From positions 1-36,384 of the forward strand of contig JBGCDD010000003.1 of the NCBI GenBank assembly GCA_045105075.1: DNA of 36,384 bases. The letters are read 5' to 3'. Made by a program: the position numbers and the translations under genes. Source of the DNA: JBGCDD01 sp045105075. Its GTDB lineage: Bacteria > Pseudomonadota > Alphaproteobacteria > Rhodobacterales > Rhodobacteraceae. The notes beneath the pieces are model-generated. The model worked only from the letters and a program-made list of their open reading frames with translations, searched no databases and was not told the origin of the DNA. Positions 1 to 8,259 of the stretch are shown here, piece by piece; within the stretch, counting starts at the first letter, position 1; every line of letters begins with the position of its first letter.

Positions 1-137
1 GCAAAGAGGGCCGATGTTCTGCAGCGCGCGATGACGTGATCTTGTTTCGCGACGAAGGGCATCTTTCTAAAGAAGGCTCACTCTATCTGGGTCAGTCTTT
101 CGGGATATCGGATGCGGTTGTGGCGCAGGCAAAATGA
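1..137 (+). CDS. C-terminal end of an SGNH-domain acyltransferase (partial)
   Basis: Only the last 44 codons are present, read in the frame that starts at base 3 and ends at the TGA at 135-137. The translated tail contains ILFRDEGHLSKEGSLYLG. This resembles the D-x-x-H-L-S block that ends the SGNH-hydrolase-like domain fused to acyltransferase-3 (OafA-type) proteins, in which Asp and His complete the catalytic triad. Such proteins O-acetylate surface polysaccharides, which suits the neighbouring polysaccharide genes. The gene starts outside the window, so neither the membrane domain nor the nucleophile Ser can be checked. Another SGNH/GDSL esterase is possible. Confidence 0.6.
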   Translation, partial: KEGRCSAARDDVILFRDEGHLSKEGSLYLGQSFGISDAVVAQAK

Positions 138-185
138 AAGACCATGAAACGAGCGTAACAACCCGATTGGCAAGGGGTATTGGTG

Positions 186-1589
186 ATGAAGCAAGCTGAG
201 ATTTCAATTGCCAAAAGTGCGACTGTTCGCGCGGGTGCAAAATCCGCCGCTGACACAGGTCTGCCTATTGTCGTCGTACTGTTCATTCTGACGCTGGTCA
301 CGCCGTTGATTTTCAGCCTTGGACCTGTGCGCTTGTCGACCTATCGCGTGTTATTGCTGATTTTCTTTTTTCCCAGCCTGTACATCCTGTTTTCTGGCAA
401 GGTTGGTAAACTTCGCGCGCCCGACTATTGTGTCATGCTGATTTGTTTTTGGTCCTCTGTTTCCCTGATTGCGCACTACGGTATCGCGGAAATGGTTGAA
501 CCTATTGGTATTTTCCTGATTGAAACCATGGGTGCCTACATGATTGGGCGCTGTTATATCCGAACGCCTGAAGCGTTTTACAAAACCATCAAGCTTTGCT
601 TCATCCTTGTTGTTCTGGTCACCCCCTTTGCGGTCTACGAAGCAGCCACGGGCAACAACTTGCTGTTGAAAATGTTTGACATGATGGGTCGGTCTTATGC
701 GGATGTTTACAAAGATCGGCGTATGGGTCTGGACCGCGTGCAAGGCCCCTTTGCTCATCCGATCCATTTTGGCGTGTTTTTCGGCGCTTTGGTCGGTGTG
801 ACGTATTATGTGCTGGGCTATGGTCGGCTTTGGATTGGGCGCGCGTTTCGCACCTTGTGGGTCTTGTTGATTGGGGCTTTGGCCTTGTCGTCGGGCCCGT
901 TGGCTGCACTAACGGCCCAAGCGTTTTTCATCATGTGGGACGGCGCTTTGGGGCGTGTCAAATCACGCTGGTACATCCTGACCGGGCTGACCGGAATGGC
1001 CTACGTGGCGCTTGATTTCCTATCGAACCGAAACCCGTTCGAGGTTTTCATCTCTTATCTCGCGTTCAACGCTCACACGGCTTATAATCGTATTCTGATT
1101 TTCGAATGGGGCACCAAAAACATCTTTGACAACCCGATCTTCGGCATTGGTTACGAACCATGGGAAAGACTGTCTTGGATGACTGGCAGCTTTGACATGT
1201 TCTGGTTGCTGTTCCCGATGCAACATGGCGTGCCGGTCTTGATCCTCTATTTCTGGCTGTTTTTCTGGTTGTTTCTGAAAACGGCGCGCGCGCAAATCAC
1301 GGACCCGCGCGTGTCGGCCTACCGCGTTGGCTATGTCTCGACGCTGTTTGGCCTGTTTATGTCCGGTTGGACCGTACATTATTGGGATGCTACGTTTGTA
1401 TTCTTCATCTTCCTGTTGTCGAGCGGCATGTGGATTGTGAACTATCCAACTGCAGAACAAGACGAGACTGTCGAGGAAGAGCAAGTGCCGGAAGACGGCG
1501 TGCGCTACACCCGTTTCCGCCGCCCGAAAATCACCCCGCCAGACGGTCTGCAACCCGCCGCGACCATGCTTCGCGGTGGCGCTCGATAA
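186..1589 (+). CDS. O-antigen ligase / Wzy-like polysaccharide polymerase membrane protein
   Basis: This is a polytopic inner-membrane protein of 467 residues with about ten hydrophobic segments. A larger soluble loop near residues 150-190 contains RVQGPFAHPIHFGVF, of the kind seen in O-antigen ligase/polymerase (Wzy_C-like) proteins. The family joins or polymerises lipid-linked glycans on the periplasmic side. The ATG at 186 is chosen because AAGGGG at 172-177 lies 8 bases upstream; in-frame TTG 180 and GTG 183 are less well placed. The last ~45 residues are charged and cytoplasmic-like. The 3' end overlaps the convergent acyltransferase gene by 59 bp. Ligase and polymerase cannot be told apart from sequence alone. 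Confidence 0.75.
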   Translation: MKQAEISIAKSATVRAGAKSAADTGLPIVVVLFILTLVTPLIFSLGPVRLSTYRVLLLIFFFPSLYILFSGKVGKLRAPDYCVMLICFWSSVSLIAHYGIAEMVEPIGIFLIETMGAYMIGRCYIRTPEAFYKTIKLCFILVVLVTPFAVYEAATGNNLLLKMFDMMGRSYADVYKDRRMGLDRVQGPFAHPIHFGVFFGALVGVTYYVLGYGRLWIGRAFRTLWVLLIGALALSSGPLAALTAQAFFIMWDGALGRVKSRWYILTGLTGMAYVALDFLSNRNPFEVFISYLAFNAHTAYNRILIFEWGTKNIFDNPIFGIGYEPWERLSWMTGSFDMFWLLFPMQHGVPVLILYFWLFFWLFLKTARAQITDPRVSAYRVGYVSTLFGLFMSGWTVHYWDATFVFFIFLLSSGMWIVNYPTAEQDETVEEEQVPEDGVRYTRFRRPKITPPDGLQPAATMLRGGAR

Positions 1590-2520
1590 CTTGATCAATC
1601 AACAGATAAGGGATCAGCGCCAAAGGAATGGTGGCCAGCAACATTGCCGCCTTTTCCAACATGCTGGGCCCGTCAAGCAGGGTTGTCATCAGTTTGTAAA
1701 ACGGGAAATGCACCAGGTAGATGCTGTAGGACAGATTGCCGATGTGGCGATCAAAGCGCGTGCTCGTCTGGCGTACATTGAACGCTACAAAGGGCACCAA
1801 CAGCAAAGCCCAACCCAGCCCGAACCAACGCGGATCAAAGGGCGCTTGGGCGGTTTTATCGAGCAACCCATAGGTTCCGGGATAGACAATAACTGCCACA
1901 GCAAGCGCGAAAAACGCCACCAAAGATGCAATAGCGCCCTTGCTTGTGACCTGCCAATCACGTTCGTAAATCAAAGCGCCTGCCAGAAATGGCAACACAA
2001 AAGCAGGGATCAATACCAGCCCGAATTGCGCAATCAGGATCCAGCCCAAAATCGTCAGTCCCGCTGCGAGTACCCCCAAAAGAAGCACTTTGGCGCCTTT
2101 GGCCCATCCCGCAATCCAAACGGCGCACAGCGGCACCAACAGATAAAACTGCACTTCAAGATCAAGACTCCAGGAGACACCCAGGATATCGCGTCCGTGT
2201 GAGGCAAGCCCCAGAAGTGGAGTTCCAAGCCAATATGACACGCTGTAACTGCCAAGCACGACCCAAAACACCAACACAGCGCCGATCTGACAAATGACAT
2301 AAAGAATCCAGATCCTTAGAAATCTGGCGATCCAAAAGGTCACGCGCGGATTGGGCAGCCGTAGATATTTTTCGTGATACATCCGCACGCTCCAATACCC
2401 GGAGAGCATGAAGAAAATGAACACCGCTGTTTGGCCGACCTCTAGGCGCGTCAGATGGCTGACACAGACCAAAAGGGCCAGAACAATTCGGAACAGGCCG
2501 GGAGCAAATGTGAATGTCAT
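1531..2520 (-). CDS. acyltransferase 3 family membrane protein
   Basis: A 329-residue protein with about ten membrane segments. The N-terminal segment carries VSHLTRLEVGQTAVFIFFML, matching the acyltransferase-3 (OafA/NodX/ExoZ) pattern, in which a conserved His is followed by the GV.(L)FFxLSGY block; here the block ends SGYW. The family moves acetyl or other acyl groups onto extracytoplasmic sugars. It is shorter than OafA and lacks a C-terminal SGNH domain. The N-terminus is compact, with the His only about 21 residues in. The start is supported by AAGGAA about 9 bases upstream. It is the last gene of a minus-strand group GT2 - GNAT - acyltransferase, 30 bp behind the GNAT gene. Confidence 0.82.
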   Translation of the reverse strand: MTFTFAPGLFRIVLALLVCVSHLTRLEVGQTAVFIFFMLSGYWSVRMYHEKYLRLPNPRVTFWIARFLRIWILYVICQIGAVLVFWVVLGSYSVSYWLGTPLLGLASHGRDILGVSWSLDLEVQFYLLVPLCAVWIAGWAKGAKVLLLGVLAAGLTILGWILIAQFGLVLIPAFVLPFLAGALIYERDWQVTSKGAIASLVAFFALAVAVIVYPGTYGLLDKTAQAPFDPRWFGLGWALLLVPFVAFNVRQTSTRFDRHIGNLSYSIYLVHFPFYKLMTTLLDGPSMLEKAAMLLATIPLALIPYLLIDQVIERHREAWSRRVADRLAG

Positions 2521-2550
2521 CTCAGTTGTTCCTTAGGGTCACGGCGTGGC

Positions 2551-3285
2551 TCAGGTGAACCATTTGTGAAAGGTGTAGGCGCTGCGTTCGTGGTAAAAGC
2601 CCAGCCGCGTCCAAACCCTTTGCACAGCATAATTGTTGATTTGCGTCGACACAGTGATGTGATCAGCGCCGATGTTTTTGCTCTTATGAACAAGTGCTTC
2701 AATCATCCGGGCGTAAAGACCACGGCCCTGGCTTGATGGGAGAATACCATTTAACTCAATGTCGGCGGCGCCGGTTGGGCGTTGGATCAGCGAGCAAAAT
2801 CCAACAACGTCGCTGCCGTTTTCAACCACTAGCGCGTGAGTTTCCTCGCCAATCCGTTCAATCGTTTTCTCCGCCCATTCCAAATAGGCCTCGTCCGCAT
2901 CGTCGTTGCTGAGCCGTGGATCCGCGTGATAGTGGCCAAAGTACCCTTCAAATGCAGCAAGCGACACTTTGGCGACCGCCTTGGAATCCGCTGGAACCGC
3001 GTCGCGCAAGGTCAGTCCATTTGGCAAAGGCTTCCTTTCGGGCAGAGGATCGTGGGGTCGGCGGTAATAAACCAATGTGTCCATCAACCTGTATCCGTCG
3101 GACTCCAGTTCATGCGCCTGCGCCAGCTGGGAGACATCCAACCGGGTTGTTAACATCTCGACGTTTAGATCAGCGGCTTGTTTGTTGATCATGTCCAGGT
3201 CCGGCAGGCCATTTTCGGTTCCGGTCAATTTAGCACAAGTGACACCAAAACGCTTGGTTTCCAGATCATTCAATTCCAAGGCCAT
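2551..3285 (-). CDS. WecD-like GNAT N-acetyltransferase (probable dTDP-4-amino-4,6-dideoxyhexose acetyltransferase)
   Basis: A 244-residue protein. An N-terminal half (about 1-85) carries the WecD/RffC-like opening (KRFGV at 11-15), followed by a GNAT domain (about 90-244). The acetyl-CoA loop LPSSQGRGLY is at 182-191. The C-terminal block TQINNYAVQRVWTRLGF (214-230) matches the WecD pattern, where Asn and the final aromatic residues line the nucleotide-sugar site. WecD acetylates the 4-amino group of dTDP-Fuc4N made by WecE, and a WecE homologue is encoded 3 kb away. A GGAGG site precedes the ATG. The sugar's stereochemistry is inferred, so no gene symbol is given. Confidence 0.78.
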   Translation of the reverse strand: MALELNDLETKRFGVTCAKLTGTENGLPDLDMINKQAADLNVEMLTTRLDVSQLAQAHELESDGYRLMDTLVYYRRPHDPLPERKPLPNGLTLRDAVPADSKAVAKVSLAAFEGYFGHYHADPRLSNDDADEAYLEWAEKTIERIGEETHALVVENGSDVVGFCSLIQRPTGAADIELNGILPSSQGRGLYARMIEALVHKSKNIGADHITVSTQINNYAVQRVWTRLGFYHERSAYTFHKWFT

Positions 3286-3421
3286 TGGGGCAGTTCCTCC
3301 ACTTTGCGCGCGTATTTCAAGACGTTTCTCAACTGCTGCGTTCGGGCATTCAAGTCAACTCGGCATGCCGAATGCGGGTTCCCAAAGCCGCGTGCAGTTG
3401 GGGATAAGTGTCGCATTTGCC

Positions 3422-4429
3422 TCAATCTGCTCGGGGACCCGGCCCAAACGCCAGTGCGTGGGCATCTTCTGACAGCCGATCACGAATGGCCTTTGGGGGT
3501 GCCATCGTGTGCAGTCCGCGAAACGCGGCACTGGCTTCGTCCCAGGCTCCGATCAATGTCAGTTTCAAAATCTTGAGCAAGGAATAGGTATAGGCTGATG
3601 CGAATGCAGAGGGAAAGTGACGCCTCACAAACCAGATCCGGTTGCGATAGTTAAAGTAGTTCGAAAACGGTGACGCGCGCTTGCTGACAGAGCCGCTGCC
3701 GATGGATGTGCCGTTATGGTGAAAAACAAAGGCGTCGGGTGAAAAGACCAAAGGCAGATCGCCCCGTTTGAAGGCCCAATCGACTTCTTCGTAGTACAAA
3801 AAATAGTCTTCCGTCAGCAATCCGCAGCTATCCAGAAACGCACGTGAGGCAACCATGTTCGCGCCAGCAATGTAGTCCAGCGCGTCTGCCGTGGGCGCCG
3901 TGGCTTGATCCGGCAACAGCCCCTGGTTCACGTTTCGGCAAATTCCTGTGCGCCGACCGATATTGCCACCGTCAGATTGAATCGATTTGTCGCCTTCGGT
4001 GTAAAGGATGCGCCCCCCCATCAGCGAAAATGGCCCAGCAGCTTCGGCCGCCCTTGCAAAAGCCGCTGCGGTGTCGGACGTGACTTCGCAATCCGGGTTG
4101 AGCACCCAAAACAAGTCGACATCGTCCTGAGCCATCAGCGCGCGCAAGCCGTCATTCACCCCGCCCGCAAAACCCTTGTTTGCGCCGGTGTTGATCAAAG
4201 TGACCTTGGCATGCTGCTCGGGGGCATCTTCGGCAAAGTCGCAACCAGTGCGTGCGGCCCAATCGCGGATGCAATCTGTGGTGTCATCCGGAGAAGCATT
4301 GTCGCAGACCATGACGCGTATGTTTTCAAAGCTGCTGGTCATCAAGCTGTCGAGACAGCCTGTGATCACATCGTTCGAAGTGTAGGTGACGACCACAACT
4401 CCAATTGTTCGGATTGTTTGAGTTGTCAT
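3422..4429 (-). CDS. family 2 glycosyltransferase (rhamnosyltransferase-like)
   Basis: A 335-residue cytoplasmic GT-A glycosyltransferase. Visible motifs are VVVVTYTS at 11-18, VCDNAS at 41-46 (nucleotide binding), GFAGGVN at 86-92 and WVLNPDCEV with the metal-binding NPD at 111-113. This layout is typical of WbbL/RfbF-type transferases that add a deoxysugar to a lipid-linked oligosaccharide. The frame is open to 4594, but the preceding 55 residues have no family resemblance, so the ATG at 4429 (MTTQT...) is preferred; its Shine-Dalgarno is weak. It starts the minus-strand operon with the GNAT and acyltransferase genes. Donor and acceptor are unknown. Confidence 0.85.
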   Translation of the reverse strand: MTTQTIRTIGVVVVTYTSNDVITGCLDSLMTSSFENIRVMVCDNASPDDTTDCIRDWAARTGCDFAEDAPEQHAKVTLINTGANKGFAGGVNDGLRALMAQDDVDLFWVLNPDCEVTSDTAAAFARAAEAAGPFSLMGGRILYTEGDKSIQSDGGNIGRRTGICRNVNQGLLPDQATAPTADALDYIAGANMVASRAFLDSCGLLTEDYFLYYEEVDWAFKRGDLPLVFSPDAFVFHHNGTSIGSGSVSKRASPFSNYFNYRNRIWFVRRHFPSAFASAYTYSLLKILKLTLIGAWDEASAAFRGLHTMAPPKAIRDRLSEDAHALAFGPGPRAD

Positions 4430-4696
4430 GTCGGCACGCCTTAAACTCTTGAACGCAGGGGGATTGGTGCGGCCATGTGCGTCTTCGACCTCTGCCAAGT
4501 CAACGGTTTTCCCATGGCGACTGGCGACATGGCCAGAGGTGGCGCATGGCAGGCACAACTCTGCCGAGCCATCGCAAGGGCGTCGCAAAAGCACTGGACA
4601 TGATTTTCAATCTGGTCCAGTGTCCGCCACTGTATCTAGAAATTTATTATATTAATCAACCGGTTAATAAAATATTGACGAAAGGCACACAGCAGT
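4430..4696. promoter_or_regulatory. divergent intergenic promoter region
   Basis: A 267-bp space between the divergent GT2 gene and the GT-C-like gene. Bases 4640-4680 are conspicuously AT-rich compared with the surroundings and contain the 8-bp palindrome AACCGGTT within TTAATCAACCGGTTAATA, followed by TTGACG at 4675-4680. This is the most likely place for promoters and an operator. No clear -10/-35 pair could be assigned. The open frames here show no protein resemblance. Confidence 0.4.
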
Positions 4697-6382
4697 TTGG
4701 CCAAGTTTCGCGCAAAACCGGATTGGTCGGTCCTCGATATGCTCACCGGATTTCTGTCGGGAGCGATGGTCGGGCTTGGCGTTGTGTTCATGTTGGGCGC
4801 GACTCTGACGTTTTGTCTGGTGCCGATTGCCTATGATACCATCCATTTACAGGACACTATGTTCTTTGCCGAACTTGGTTGGCGGATCCTGAACGGCGCC
4901 CTGCCGACCATTGATTTCAATCATTTTTACGGCGGAGTTGTTGCGCAATACGTGGCTTGGGCGTTTCAATTGTTTGGCGTCAGCGTCAAGTCGATAGACT
5001 ATGCCTTTGTGATGATGATGCTCAGCACGCTGGGCTTGGCCATGATCGTTGCGGCATGGCGGACCACGCGTCTTTCTGCCTTGGCTCTGGCGATGCTTGT
5101 GGTCGCCTGTGTGCTTGCCCGCGTTCCATTTGAGGAACTGACCGCGATTCAAAGGCCGACGTCTGCACATTCATTTGTTTACAACCGCTTAGGGTCTGCA
5201 ATTGCTCTGGTTTTAACCGTCTTTGCTTTGATCCCGGCCAGCAAGCGATGGCCCGACGTGATCGCCGGGCTGTTGTGTGGCGCTGCCGCTTACATGATTG
5301 TTTTGATCAAACCAACATTCGTGCCATTCCTGCCGGTTTTTTACCTCGCGCTGCTGCTGCAAGGCCGTTGGATTGCGTTGGCCGCCTCTGCCGTTGGCCT
5401 TGGCGTCGCAATCGTTGCGTTGGATCCTGGCGCCGCTCGAATTATTGCGTCTTTCGACTATGCGGTTGGCTCGGCCGGATCTCGGGTCAGCATCACTGAT
5501 CTGATCCTAAAGACCGTTGCGGTGTTTCTGGTCCAGCCCATGCCCCTTCTCTTTGTGTTTTTGGCGCTTGTGGTGGCCATCAAAACAGGCGGGCGGCGCG
5601 CGGTTATGTTCACCTTGGCCGCGTTCGGCTTGACGGTTGGTTTTGGCGGGATGACCGCAACGATGGGCTGGCGTGGAAGCATTGGACAGCAAGCGCTCCC
5701 CTTTTTATCTGTCATTTGTGTCGTGTTTTACGAATGGGCGCGCAAGCTAGAGCGTCCAAACCAAAGCGCCCTTGGGTTTTTGCAGCTCACGGCCATTTGC
5801 GTGGTGATGTCATTCACCCTGCCGCAATTGGCGCAAAGTACGCTCAGCGGATTGGTTGGCTATTTGCGCCAACCCTTGGTGCTCTTTTCCGAAGGCCCAC
5901 TTTCGACATATCTGGCCTGGAGCGACGAGTTCATCACCCCAAAGGGGCAGATTTCCGAACCAATGCCTTTGGCCGAGCAGATCGATGCGGCCAAGGCGCA
6001 TTTGGAAGCCGGTTTGAAGATCAATGTTGGTGTGGAATATGCAATGATCGCAGATGGCGTTGCATTGCTTGACCAAGTGCCAAACGTCAAAAACCTTGGA
6101 ATTGGTGGCGATTATGGCATGTTCACCTTTGCGCTTGGGGCTGTGCCGGTGATGGGATACCCGGTTTGGGTGTCGACCACATCGCCCGAATTCGCGCCCG
6201 AACAGCCATTGCCAGAAAACCTTGGGCTGATGATGATCCGTCGGGTTAACCCAAACGCGTTGTCGGATCAGCTGTTAAGCAAAATGGAGGCCACATTTGT
6301 GCCTTGTGCGTCGTCTAAGCTGTGGCTTCTCTATGTGCGTGCAAGCTTAGATCGAACCTTTTGTGACTCTCTTAATGGATAA
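4697..6382 (+). CDS. GT-C-like multispanning membrane protein of the polysaccharide locus
   Basis: A 561-residue integral membrane protein. Around ten or more hydrophobic helices fill residues 15-400, followed by a C-terminal, mostly soluble domain (about 400-561). The first extracytoplasmic loop reads YDTIHLQDTMFFAELGW and then LPTIDFNHFYGG, with Asp47, Asp53 and Asp73. An acidic loop of the D...GW.ilnG..p..DF type is typical of GT-C glycosyltransferases (PMT/ArnT-like) that use polyprenyl-phosphate sugars. The proposed start is TTG 4697 with AAAGG about 11 bases upstream; ATG 4739 is the alternative. WecE follows 5 bp after the stop. It is a gene of uncertain exact function; a glycosyltransferase is inferred. 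Confidence 0.6.
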   Translation: MAKFRAKPDWSVLDMLTGFLSGAMVGLGVVFMLGATLTFCLVPIAYDTIHLQDTMFFAELGWRILNGALPTIDFNHFYGGVVAQYVAWAFQLFGVSVKSIDYAFVMMMLSTLGLAMIVAAWRTTRLSALALAMLVVACVLARVPFEELTAIQRPTSAHSFVYNRLGSAIALVLTVFALIPASKRWPDVIAGLLCGAAAYMIVLIKPTFVPFLPVFYLALLLQGRWIALAASAVGLGVAIVALDPGAARIIASFDYAVGSAGSRVSITDLILKTVAVFLVQPMPLLFVFLALVVAIKTGGRRAVMFTLAAFGLTVGFGGMTATMGWRGSIGQQALPFLSVICVVFYEWARKLERPNQSALGFLQLTAICVVMSFTLPQLAQSTLSGLVGYLRQPLVLFSEGPLSTYLAWSDEFITPKGQISEPMPLAEQIDAAKAHLEAGLKINVGVEYAMIADGVALLDQVPNVKNLGIGGDYGMFTFALGAVPVMGYPVWVSTTSPEFAPEQPLPENLGLMMIRRVNPNALSDQLLSKMEATFVPCASSKLWLLYVRASLDRTFCDSLNG

Positions 6383-6387
6383 CGACA

Positions 6388-7518
6388 ATGCCCTATATTC
6401 CGTTTAACAAACCGTCGATTGTCAGTAAGGAAGTGACATACCTGCTCGAAGCAATTGACCGTGGGCAGCTGTCTGGCGATGGGCATTTCACTCGAATGTG
6501 CCATGCAGAAATTTGCAAACTGACAGGTGCCAAACAGGCGCTTCTGACCCATTCGTGCACCGCAGCTTTGGAAATGGCCGCGATCTTGTGCGATCTCAAG
6601 CCGGGCGATGAAGTGATCATGCCGTCCTTCACTTTCGTGTCGACGGCCAACGCTGTCGTGCTGCGCGGCGCTACACCGGTTTTTGTCGACATTGATCCTG
6701 AGACTTTGAACATTGACGTGGCCGCGACCCAAGCGGCGATCACCGACCGCACCAGGGCAATTTTTGCCGTGCATTATGCCGGCTATCCGGCGGATATGGA
6801 TGGGCTAAGCGCGCTTTGCCAAAAACACGGGCTGGTGTTGGTCGAAGACGCGGCCCAAGCGCTGGGCTCAACGTACAAAAACCGCCCCGCCGGCAGCCTT
6901 GGCGATTTGGCGGCATTCAGTTTTCACGAAACCAAGAATATTATCTCTGGTGAAGGCGGTGCGCTGACAATCAACAATCCTGAGCTTGCGGAACGGGCGG
7001 AAATCATCCGGGAAAAAGGCACCAACCGGTCAAACTTTATCCGGGGGCAGACCGATAAATACACCTGGGTGGATCTGGGGTCATCGTTCTTGCCGGGCGA
7101 ACTGACGGCGTCGTTCCTCTATGCTCAGCTTGAATCTGCAGCCGAAATTCGCCAAAAAAGACTGGCCCTCTACGACCGCTATTCAGAAGCCTTCGCCGAT
7201 TTGGCTGTTGGCAATCGCATTTCGTTGCCGGTTCAGCCGGCGCATTGCACCGGCAATGGGCACATGTTTTATCTGATGATGCGCGACCTCGATGATCGAG
7301 ATGGATTTATCCAGCACATGCGAGCCCGTGATATCATCACGCCGTTCCACTACATTCCGTTGCACAGTGCGCCCGCGGGTCAGATCTATGGCCGCAGCGC
7401 TGGCGAGCTGCCACATACAGACGCTGTTTCGGCTGGGCTGGTGCGATTGCCAATGTATTTTGAGTTGGGCGACAAGGTCGAAACTGTGGTGAGCGCGGCC
7501 AGAGCCTATCTGGAATAG
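6388..7518 (+). CDS. wecE: dTDP-4-amino-4,6-dideoxyhexose transaminase, WecE/RffA type
   Basis: A 376-residue PLP enzyme of the DegT/DnrJ/EryC1/StrS family, close in length to E. coli WecE. Recognisable blocks are LSGDGHFTRMC at 28-38, HSCTAALEMAA at 55-65, DEVIMPSFTFVSTANAVVLRG at 74-94, VEDAAQ at 152-157 with PLP-binding Asp154, and FHETKN at 179-184 with the Schiff-base Lys183. IREKGTNRSNFIRGQ and DKYTWVDLGSS are diagnostic of the WecE branch. It converts dTDP-4-keto-6-deoxyglucose to dTDP-Fuc4N with glutamate as donor. It sits 5 bp behind the GT-C-like gene, so co-transcription is likely. The WecD-like GNAT nearby would acetylate the product. Confidence 0.88.
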   Translation: MPYIPFNKPSIVSKEVTYLLEAIDRGQLSGDGHFTRMCHAEICKLTGAKQALLTHSCTAALEMAAILCDLKPGDEVIMPSFTFVSTANAVVLRGATPVFVDIDPETLNIDVAATQAAITDRTRAIFAVHYAGYPADMDGLSALCQKHGLVLVEDAAQALGSTYKNRPAGSLGDLAAFSFHETKNIISGEGGALTINNPELAERAEIIREKGTNRSNFIRGQTDKYTWVDLGSSFLPGELTASFLYAQLESAAEIRQKRLALYDRYSEAFADLAVGNRISLPVQPAHCTGNGHMFYLMMRDLDDRDGFIQHMRARDIITPFHYIPLHSAPAGQIYGRSAGELPHTDAVSAGLVRLPMYFELGDKVETVVSAARAYLE

Positions 7519-7529
7519 GTGATTTTCGG

Positions 7530-7546
7530 CGCGCGTTAATCGCGCG
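7530..7546. terminator. possible bidirectional stem-loop between convergent genes
   Basis: CGCGCG at 7530-7535 and CGCGCG at 7541-7546 flank a TTAAT loop in the 17-bp space between the convergent wecE and acetyltransferase genes. The stop codon of the minus-strand gene lies in the loop. There is no clear U-run. A similar GCGCG-cttaa-CGCGC hairpin occurs between boxC and boxB. Confidence 0.4.
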
Positions 7547-8249
7547 GCGGCATATCGAATGACTCAGCGTTGCGACCAGCCGGAAAGGCGCCGATCAACT
7601 CTGTGATCGGCTTCTCCCACCACTTGCTGGCTTCGATTTTGGCGATCACAGTGGCATCAAAGCGCATTTTTAACAGTTTCGCGGGGACGCCGCCAACGAT
7701 GCTATAGGGCGCAACGTCGCGTGTGACTACGGATCCTGCCGCCAGCACCGCCCCGTTGCCGATGGTTTTGCAACCTGACAGCACCGTAACCCGGTCGCCG
7801 ATCCAGACATCGTGACCGATGCGCAGCGGATTGTCCTGATCGCTTTGGATCGTGTCTTGGGCAACATATCCAAGATGACGATTGTAAAAGAACGGATGCA
7901 AGGCCGGGTGTTCTACGGGATGATCACGTCGGCGTACAATCAGCCCTCCGGCGACGGAACAGTAGGCACCAACGCGGCTGCCTGGTGGTAAGCAGCCTGG
8001 AGTCAGGACCGGGCCGTAACTGTATTTTCCGACCTCAACATCATGATATTGCGATAAAATTTCTCGCAGGGTGGTTGAATAGAATGACCCACCCTCAAGT
8101 GAGCGACAAAGCGACCGGCAGGGGCGGCGCAAAGGGCCAAAGCGATAAAGCGCGCGCAAAACAGGCGATAGCGCAGAGCGTGAAGCGCGCGCGTGACGCT
8201 GGGCTGAAACGGCGGCATTGGGATGCCATACAGAAGAGGGATCACGCAT
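7536..8249 (-). CDS. hexapeptide-repeat (CatB/XAT-like) O-acetyltransferase
   Basis: A 237-residue left-handed beta-helix acyltransferase. The core from about residue 70 holds hexapeptide imperfections such as VGKYSYGP, IGHDVWIGDRVTVLSG and IGNGAVLAAGSVVTRDVAPY, followed by the closing block IVGGVPAKLLKMRFD that is typical of CatB/VatD/NodL-like enzymes. The RRRDHP segment carries the likely catalytic His of the loop. It transfers acetyl from acetyl-CoA to a sugar. The ~60 N-terminal residues are basic and not part of the conserved fold, so the true start might lie further in. It follows the flippase gene by 10 bp on the same strand, so an operon is likely. Confidence 0.8.
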   Translation of the reverse strand: MRDPSSVWHPNAAVSAQRHARASRSALSPVLRALYRFGPLRRPCRSLCRSLEGGSFYSTTLREILSQYHDVEVGKYSYGPVLTPGCLPPGSRVGAYCSVAGGLIVRRRDHPVEHPALHPFFYNRHLGYVAQDTIQSDQDNPLRIGHDVWIGDRVTVLSGCKTIGNGAVLAAGSVVTRDVAPYSIVGGVPAKLLKMRFDATVIAKIEASKWWEKPITELIGAFPAGRNAESFDMPPRD

Positions 8250-8259
8250 AAAGGACCTG

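Noticed and set aside
4430..4594. N-terminal extension of the GT2 glycosyltransferase
   Set aside because: The 55 extra residues show no similarity to GT2 openings, and the catalytic domain starts right after the internal ATG.
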